Source of the DNA: Nematostella vectensis
Lineage: Eukaryota; Cnidaria; Anthozoa; Actiniaria; Edwardsiidae
Length of the DNA: 64,000 bases
Direction of reading: 5' to 3'
Assembly (NCBI RefSeq): GCF_932526225.1
Contig: NC_064047.1
Location: forward strand, 10,155,494-10,219,493
Below the pieces are notes generated by a model. It did no database searches. It was not told the origin of the DNA and was given only the letters and a program-made list of their open reading frames with translations. Of the stretch, positions 57,273 through 64,000 are shown one piece after another. How positions within the stretch are numbered: position 1 is the first letter of the stretch; each line of letters begins with the position of its first letter. The position numbers were made by a program, and so were the translations under genes.

Positions 57273-58599
57273 TCATAAATGGTGATCACTTCAGGGGGGG
57301 GGGGGGGGTGGTGTGTGCAGCTTCACACCTGTATTGGAGAGATGGAGAAAATGAAGAAATCTTCAAAAGCCATAGAAAGCATTTTGTTATTTCAATTACT
57401 GCAATGGAATGAAGCAAGAACTTCTCCAAAGCCAGCTTTTGGAAATCATGCTTGGTGGTTTGTTATTGACAAAATATACTATATCCTTTATGGTGGAAAT
57501 TGCTCCTAATGAGATTACTATGTTTGTGCACAGAACACAACTGATGTTTGAAAGGGGGTTAACCTTCAAATGTTTTTTTAGTCTCTGGTAGATCTCCCAG
57601 CTCAAGAGGAACACCACATCAAATTCAAAAACACCATGTGGGTACCCTATTTACTTTTGTATTAAACAACATATGGGAACCCTGTGTTAAGTACTAGACT
57701 TCACCCAGAAGGGACGGGTTGCCTGTGCTGAGTGTTATAATGCATTTATACAGGTGCAGGCATCCTGTTTTGAGTATAAGCCAACAGACAGAGCAAAAAA
57801 ATGGCATGAAATTTTCCAATTCTCAATATATAAGCTCAAGATTCCGCATACAAGGAGTTACTCTGACCAAAAGCTTAATTCCAAATTTAAAAAAAAACAA
57901 TAGAAGATATGAAAGTTAGATATTAGCGAGCAAAGTTGGCTTGATTTCTGATTAGAGCCCGAATTCTCCCTAAAAAACAAGGAGAATTCATACTTTGAAC
58001 ATTTGAAAATTGTACTTCAAGCCTCATATCTCGCAGACGAATCCATAAGAAAAAAAATACTTTTTAATATGTTGGTTTACATAACATAAGAAACCTCTAT
58101 GCAAAAATTTATGCTTACCGAAATTATCCAGACCTTATTTTGAGAAAACTTGCCATTTTTTGGCTCTGTCAAGCCAACATCAATAATAGAAGTTACCCTG
58201 TAGAGACTAGTTATAAGAAGTGTATTATATCAGTACATAATGAACATGATGGCGATGATACAGATGATATTGATGATAATGGTATGATGATGATGTAGTG
58301 ATATTGCAACACACGGGTATTGAATGGCTTAAACGGAAAACAATAAAACAAAGGCACACAACATGGGCGCTAGGACACAACTAGATTTGTTGTCATGGAA
58401 CAGCTTTACACACGTGCAGAATATTTTACAAATATGGACATGATGTCTAAATATGGCAAAATACCACAGCAGCCCCGATTAACAGAAAACATAATGCCTT
58501 GAAACTTTAAATAGGCTAACTAACTAACTGCACTAAGTAAAAAGTGTGCGCTAGCTAACTATCTATTTCCACCGTTGATAATGATAAAAGAAAATGATA

Positions 58600-59290
58600 C
58601 TGATGATGTTGTTTATGATGATTGGGAAATTGATGATGATAGTGGTGATTCTGATACTAATGGTAATGATTATGTAGTGATGATGATGATAGTGTTGATT
58701 CTGATACTAATGGTAATGATTATGTTAGTGATAATGATTATGATGATGTTGATGAGTGTTGATTCTGATACTAATGGTAATGATTCTGTTAGTGATAATG
58801 GTAATGATGATAGTGTTGATTCTGATTCTAATGGTAATGATTCTGTTAGTGATAATGGTAATGATGACAGTGTTGATTCTGATACTAATGGTAATGATTC
58901 TGTTAGTGATAATGGTAATGATGATAGTGTTGATTCTGATTCTAATGGTAATGATTATGTTAGTGATAATGATGATGATGATAATAGTGTTGATTCTGAT
59001 ACTAATGGTAATGTTTCTGTTAGTGTTAATGGTGATGATGACAGTGTTGATTCTGATTCTAATGGTAATGATTATGTTAGTGATAATGGTAATGATGATA
59101 GTGTTGATTCTGATTCTAATGGTAATGATTATGTTAGTGATAATGATGATGATGATAATAGTGTTGATTCTGATACTTATGGTAATGATTCTGTTATTGG
59201 TAATGGTGATGATGATAGTGTTGATTCTGATTCTAATGGTAATGATTATGTTAGTGATAATTATGATGATTATGGTGATGATACTGATCA
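58600..59290. repeat. 57-bp tandem repeat, about 11 copies
   Basis: Unit AGTGTTGATTCTGATACTAA followed by TGGTAATGATTCTGTTAGTGATAATGGTAATGATGAT. The plus frame reads as Asp/Ser/Asn-rich 19-residue units (SVDSDTNGNDSVSDNGND), but other frames on both strands are open too. It is flanked by plain GATGAT repeats, so I treat it as non-coding intronic DNA. Confidence 0.9.
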
Positions 59291-59597
59291 ATATGGTAAA
59301 ATGGATTATGATGGTGTTTTTTTTAAATTGATGGTGATGATGATAATGAATAGTGGTACACATTGTTTATGATAATAATTGTGATGATTATGATGTTTAT
59401 GTTGATGATGGCGTAAATGATACGTTGTCATGAATGATGATGGTGATGATGATGATGGTGGTGATGATTATGGTGATGATGATGATGATGACGATGATGA
59501 TGATGCAATGATGATGATGTTAAATGAGGCTATTGATTAGGGTGTTGATAGAGGACATTAGCAGATTTCTGACATAAATGCTTTTCTCTCATCACAG

Positions 59598-60058
59598 AGA
59601 GGTATTATCTACAACCGTGTTGCAAAGTGTGGTAGCCGCTCTATGATATTGCTTATCTCCGAACTGGCTGTTGCCAATGGTTTCAAATTCATCAATCACC
59701 CGAAAACGCAGCATTTTTTAACAGCCAAACAACAGGTGCGAATATTTTGTGTAATGGGTAAAATCCTAAGAAAGAACCGGATGATAAGCTTTGTATTTGA
59801 AACTCTTGGCCAAATAATGAAAAAAATTCCCTTGGTGTTATATGACGATGAACTCACGTATAATGGACGTCTTTGATTGGATATTTTGAAAAAATAGGAC
59901 GCTGGTTTCCGGTTTTGTGAATTTTCTTGACAGTGCCGTTTTAAGGGCGAGTGTAACTATGTTTATGTTTACTTTCAGCTTGCATTTGTGGACATGGTCG
60001 AACAACAGTCGCAGTCTTTTATCTTCACAAGGCATATGTATTTCATAGACTTCCAAAG
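59598..60058 (+). CDS. Two exons of a uronyl 2-O-sulfotransferase-like gene (partial)
   Basis: Exon 59598-59735 (46 codons, phase 0 both ends, acceptor CACAG, donor GTGCGA) encodes IIYNRVAKCGSRSMILLISE. That is the PAPS-binding P-loop region of uronyl 2-O-sulfotransferases, where the KCGSR core binds the 5'-phosphosulfate donor. Exon 59979-60058 (acceptor TTTCAG, donor GTGAAA) encodes LAFVDMVEQQSQSFIFTRHM, then YFIDF, matching the next strand/helix with the (T/S)RH(x)xF(I)xF pattern of the same family. Such enzymes are Golgi type II membrane proteins that sulfate uronic acids in chondroitin/dermatan sulfate. Later exons, including the 3'-phosphate-binding RDP segment, are not seen in the window and must lie to the right. 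Confidence 0.8.
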
Positions 60059-60096
60059 GTGAAATTTTCTTCTTGCTTGAAAGGATTAGACTTAAT

Positions 60097-60227
60097 TTTG
60101 AACGTCGTATCATCCATGAGGAGCCGTATTCAATCTAAATGAATGCAAATGAAGATGAAACAATCGACTTGATCCATTTGCATGCATTTGCATTGAATAC
60201 GGCTCACGGATAATACGACGCTTGAAC
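60097..60227. mobile_element. 131-bp fold-back palindrome
   Basis: Left arm TTGAACGTCGTATCATCCAT, then GAGCCGTATTCAAT-like sequence and AAATGAATGCAAATG. The right arm is its reverse complement, ending AATACGACGCTTGAAC. The loop is about 20 bp. It starts 38 bp after the exon end at 60058. It has the form of a small MITE. Confidence 0.8.
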
Positions 60228-60330
60228 CTAGCAAGGACCATTTCCGATCAAATATCTGTTTGGAAGCAAGGTCACCTACGGATTTCGAGGTTGGTCTAGA
60301 AATGTCTACTTTTGTCGTTGGGTGCCCTTG

Positions 60331-61128
60331 ACCACGGGAACTAGGATACTTTGTCAGCGATTTCTTAATGAAATAAGTGCAGGGATCGGGGTCTTATTTT
60401 TAAAAATGTTTCTACGGACAGTTGCATTTCTTCATCCAAAAAGTTAAATGGCATCCGATGACCAGATAATAAATTTGATTTGCTCTATCCCCCTTATTCA
60501 CTTTTCCATTAAAAAATACTTTGCCCTCTTTCGATAACTTGCAGAATTTTCTGTTGTTCCGGGTAAAAATTCACATTCATGTGGCAGTTCTATAACATTT
60601 TTCGATATTTGAGCGGGAAAACATTGCTTTTTCCCGCCTAGACAAAATTAGCCCCGATCCCAGTACTAGTCGCATGCCCAGGCGTTAGTCGGCGGCGAGA
60701 TAAGTTCAAAGAGAAAGTGAGCTGTCACTCATCAATCATGTCTCATACCAACATCACAACATTGGCCGTAACTAGGCAGGTTTTCGAACAATGGAATCGA
60801 GCGTTGTTTCCCTTCCTAATTTATATAGAACCTAAATACGAAGTTAGGTTCGGAGAGCGTTCGGGCTAGTCACGAACACTCAAGAGGCTATGGTTACTCA
60901 GTACTGTTCAAATGTGTCGAGAGTTGAAAACAACGATCGTGTGGGTTTTTAGACAAGAGAAATAGAAATATAACGAAAAAGGATTTCGCTGAATCGGGAG
61001 GCAGGAGACATTTCGCACAAAGGTTAGAGATATTTTATTCGCTGAATACAATATTCAATACAAATTGGGAATGCATTTCTGGTTATTTTATAAAGAAATC
61101 GCTGACAAAGTATCCTAGTTCCCGTGGT
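60331..61128. mobile_element. About 0.8-kb element with 40-bp terminal inverted repeats
   Basis: Left end ACCACGGGAACTAGGATACT, then TTGTCAGCGATTTCTTA. The right end is the near-perfect reverse complement (AAGAAATCGCTGACAAAG, then CTAGTTCCCGTGGT) ending at 61128. No ORF inside; no clear target duplication. Confidence 0.8.
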
Positions 61129-61240
61129 AAAACATGCCCCACAGGAAATTACGCAGTACCCCCTTTAAAGCCCTTGCACATTTTTGCTAAATAAAAAAAA
61201 TCTTATCTTTAAGCGAAAATACGTTATCATTAGGCATTAT

Positions 61241-61561
61241 TTACTGTCGAATCCGTTGTATCGCGACCGGCGTTTTCAAAACACTATTTGTTTTGGTAAG
61301 GCGGTTTGTTTTGGTTTGTCTGTTCCGTCAGTAAAACCATTCTGAGCCAATCAGAGTCTCGCTTTGTGCACTTCCCTGGCTATCCTCTGGACGAAAACCA
61401 GACAGTGTTGCGACAGAAAGCCAGACACTGCACTAGGCGAGAGATGGCAAGAATCTGATTGGCTTAGAATAATTTGACTGGCGGGACAGAAAATCCTAAA
61501 AGACAAATACAAATCGATGTTTTGAAAGTGCGCCGTCGCGATACAACGGATTCGACAGTAA
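61241..61561. mobile_element. About 320-bp MITE-like fold-back
   Basis: Left end TTACTGTCGAATCCGTTGTA followed by TCGCGAC. The right end GTCGCGATACAACGGATTCG, then ACAGTAA, is its complement. A second inner inverted pair (ATTCTGAGCCAATCAGAG and CTGATTGGCTTAGAAT) makes the whole unit foldable. No coding potential. Confidence 0.85.
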
Positions 61562-61799
61562 CTGCAAAATCGAACTCTGTTAAGCAAAGAACTGATTGAG
61601 ATTGACAATGACAGGGACTTAATGAGGTTTAGTTTGCTAAAATGGGATGTTCATTTCCGTAGCAAACAAAACTCATACTCATCCATCCCTTTTTCCTGTT
61701 AGTGCAGTCCCATTAGCGCGCACCAGAAAAAAAACTATTTTCGCATTTTTTTAAATTTAACTAATACCCACGAGCAAAACAGTAAATCTTTATTTGGAA
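61562..61799. other. Unique AT-rich spacer
   Basis: Short non-repetitive stretch between the fold-back element and the 47-bp satellite. Nothing recognised. Confidence 0.5.
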
Positions 61800-64000
61800 T
61801 ATTTTAGGTTTATAGAACGTATAAGACTTGATTTGCTCATGTAGGCTTATTGTAGGTATACAAAACTTGTAAGACTTGATTGCTCATGTAGGCTCATTTA
61901 AGGTATATGAAACGTATAAGAATTAATTGATCATGTAGGCTCATTTAAGGTATATGAAACGTATAAGACTTGATTGCTCATGTAGGCTCATTTTAGGTAT
62001 ATGAAACGTATAAGACTTGATTGCTTATGTAGGCTCATTTAAGGTATATGAAACGTATAAGACTTGATTGCTTATGTAGGCTCATTTTAGGTATATGAAA
62101 CGTATAAGACTTGATTGCTCATGTAGGCTCATTTTAGGTATATGAAACGTATAAGACTTGATTGCTTATGTAGGCTCATTTAAGGTATATGAAACGTATA
62201 AGACTTGATTGCTCATGTAGGCTCATTTAAGGTATATGAAACGTATAAGACTTGATTGGTGATGTAGGCTCATTTAAGGTATATGAAACGCATAAGACTT
62301 GATTGCTTATGTAGGCTCATTTTAGGTATATAAAACGTATAAGACTTGATTGCTCATGTAGGCTCATTTAAGGTATATGAAACGTATAAGAATTGATTGC
62401 TCATGTAGGCTCATTTAAGGTATATGAAACGTATAAGACTTGATTGCTTATGTAGGCTCATTTTAGATATATGAAACGTATAAGACTTGATTGCTTATGT
62501 AGGCTCATTTTAGATATATGAAACGTATAAGACTTGATTGCTCATGTAGGCTCATTTTAGGTATATAAAACGTATAAGACTTGATTGCTCATGTAGGCTC
62601 ATTTAAGGTATATAAAACGTATAAGACTTGATTGCTCATGTAGGCTCATTTTAGGTATATGAAACGTATAAGACTTGATTGCTCATGTAGGCTCATTTTA
62701 GGTATATGAAACGTATAAGACTTAATTGCTCATGTAGGCTTATTTTAGGTATATAAAACGTATCAGACTTGATTGCTCATGTAGGCTCATTTTAGGTATA
62801 TGAAACGTATAAGACTTGATTGCTCATGTAGGCTCATTTTAGGTATATGAAACGTATAAGACTTGATTGCTCATGTAGGCTCATTTTAGGTATATAAAAC
62901 GTATAAGACTTGATTGCTCATGTAGGCTCATTTTAGGTATATGAAACGTATAAGAATTGATTGCTCATGTAGGCTCATTTTAGGTATATGAAACGTATAA
63001 GAATTGATTGCTTATGTAGGCTCATTTAAGGTATATGAAACGTATAAGACTTGATTGCTTATGTAGGCTCATTTTAGATATATGAAACGTATAAGACTTG
63101 ATTGCTTATGTAGGCTCATTTTAGATATATGAAACGTATAAGACTTGATTGCTCATGTAGGCTCATTTTAGGTATATAAAACGTATAAGACTTGATTGCT
63201 CATGTAGGCTCATTTAAGGTATATAAAACGTATAAGACTTGATTGCTCATGTAGGCTCATTTTAGGTATATGAAACGTATAAGACTTGATTGCTCATGTA
63301 GGCTCATTTTAGGTATATGAAACGTATAAGACTTAATTGCTCATGTAGGCTTATTTTAGGTATATAAAACGTATCAGACTTGATTGCTCATGTAGGCTCA
63401 TTTTAGGTATATGAAACGTATAAGACTTGATTGCTCATGTAGGCTCATTTTAGGTATATGAAACGTATAAGACTTGATTGCTCATGTAGGCTCATTTTAG
63501 GTATATAAAACATATAAGACTTGATTGCTCATGTAGGCTCATTTAAGGTATATGAAACGTATAAGACTTGATTGCTTATGTAGGCTCATTTAAGGTATAT
63601 GAAACGTATAAGACTTGATTGCTCATGTAGGCTCATTTAAGGTATATGAAACGTATAACACTTGATTGCTCATGTAGGCTCATTTAAGGTATATGAAACG
63701 TATAAGACTTGATTGCTCATGTAGGCTCATTTTAGGTATATGAAACGTATAAGACTTGATTGCTCATGTAGGCTCATTTAAGGTATGAAACTTATAAGAC
63801 TTGATTGCTTATGTAGGCTCATTTAAGGTATATGAAACGTATAAGACTTGATTGCTCATGTAGGCTCATTTTAGGTATATGAAACGTATTAGACTTGATT
63901 GCTCATGTAGGCTCATTTAAGGTATATGAAACGTATAAGACTTGATTGCTCATGTAGGCTCATTTTAGGTATATGAAACGTATAAGACTTGATTGCTCAT
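61800..64000. repeat. 47-bp satellite array with 611-bp higher-order repeat
   Basis: Unit TTGATTGCTCATGTAGGCTC followed by ATTTTAGGTATATGAAACGTATAAGAC, 47 bp, about 47 copies, continuing past the right edge. Variants (CTCATG/CTTATG, TTTTAGG/TTTAAGG, GATATATG, TATAAAAC, TATCAGAC) recur in the same order 611 bp apart. For example, TATCAGACTTGATTGC occurs at 62761 and 63372, thirteen units apart, so a 13-unit block was duplicated. Confidence 0.97.

Larger units (their letters stand above)
55700..59597. other. Intron-like DNA with several minisatellites, no exon recognised
   Basis: Besides the arrays listed separately (55932-56115, 57075-57272, 58600-59290) the stretch is AT-rich with several poly(C)/poly(G) tracts. 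One missing exon of the sulfotransferase-like gene may lie here. The frame near 57380-57590 was considered but has no supporting motif or clean splice borders. Confidence 0.4.

Noticed and set aside
58575-59372. 265-codon Asp/Ser/Asn-rich frame
   Set aside because: 57-bp minisatellite between GATGAT simple repeats in a probable intron; other frames on both strands are also open.
61351-61608. 85-codon minus frame
   Set aside because: Lies within the 61241-61561 fold-back element and shows no domain.
1-64000. CRISPR array, considered for the 129-bp and 47-bp arrays
   Set aside because: There are no unique spacers between repeats; the units are head-to-tail, and this is eukaryotic DNA.

Overview
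The window looks like animal nuclear DNA, most likely from an anthozoan cnidarian such as a sea anemone. The reasons are intron-bearing genes with GT/AG borders, a class I POU factor, a rhodopsin-type GPCR, a uronyl 2-O-sulfotransferase-like gene, an ER JmjC protein ending in KDEL, AT-rich intergenic DNA, many minisatellites and a Polinton-like element. The species is an inference.

Layout. 1-3255: array of about 25 copies of a 129-bp satellite, running off the left edge. 4626-5717: small element whose inverted ends are tandem arrays. 6475-10701: an intact intronless GPCR (minus) and a decayed, internally deleted copy, with duplicated 3' flanks. 12050-14640: degenerate repeats, then a probable last exon (minus) at 14653-14712. 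14784-24755: a GC-rich 10-kb mobile element with terminal inverted repeats and a 6-bp target duplication. Its plus-strand half carries a zinc-binding ORF and one long broken gene reading as family-B polymerase-like, then SF1 helicase, then HNH. Its minus-strand half carries a retroviral-type integrase, small membrane proteins, a likely double-jelly-roll capsid protein and another broken gene. It is a decayed virus-like (Polinton-like) element, lodged in what seems to be the last intron of the gene ending at 14653.

28063-40423: a ten-exon gene for a secreted/ER-luminal JmjC protein with EF-hand features, an acidic 11-residue repeat tail and a KDEL terminus. Three of its introns carry minisatellites (24/28 bp, about 62 bp and 48 bp). 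41573-41917: a MOZART2-like small protein (minus). 43847-44602: a POU1F1/Pit-1-class factor (minus). 44603-52457: mostly empty. 52458-60058: exons attributable to a type II membrane sulfotransferase; an intronless guanine deaminase (53677-55041) lies inside its span on the same strand. 60097-61561: three successive fold-back elements. 61800-64000: a 47-bp satellite with a 611-bp higher-order repeat, running off the right edge.

The most interesting object is the 10-kb element, because its replication gene (polymerase-like + SF1 helicase + HNH) differs from the stand-alone protein-primed PolB of classical Polintons, and because a short motif recurs at the 3' ends of three of its genes. All its large genes carry stops or frameshifts, so it appears dead or poorly assembled here. 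Next in interest are the JmjC/EF-hand/KDEL protein and the minisatellites that stay open in several reading frames.
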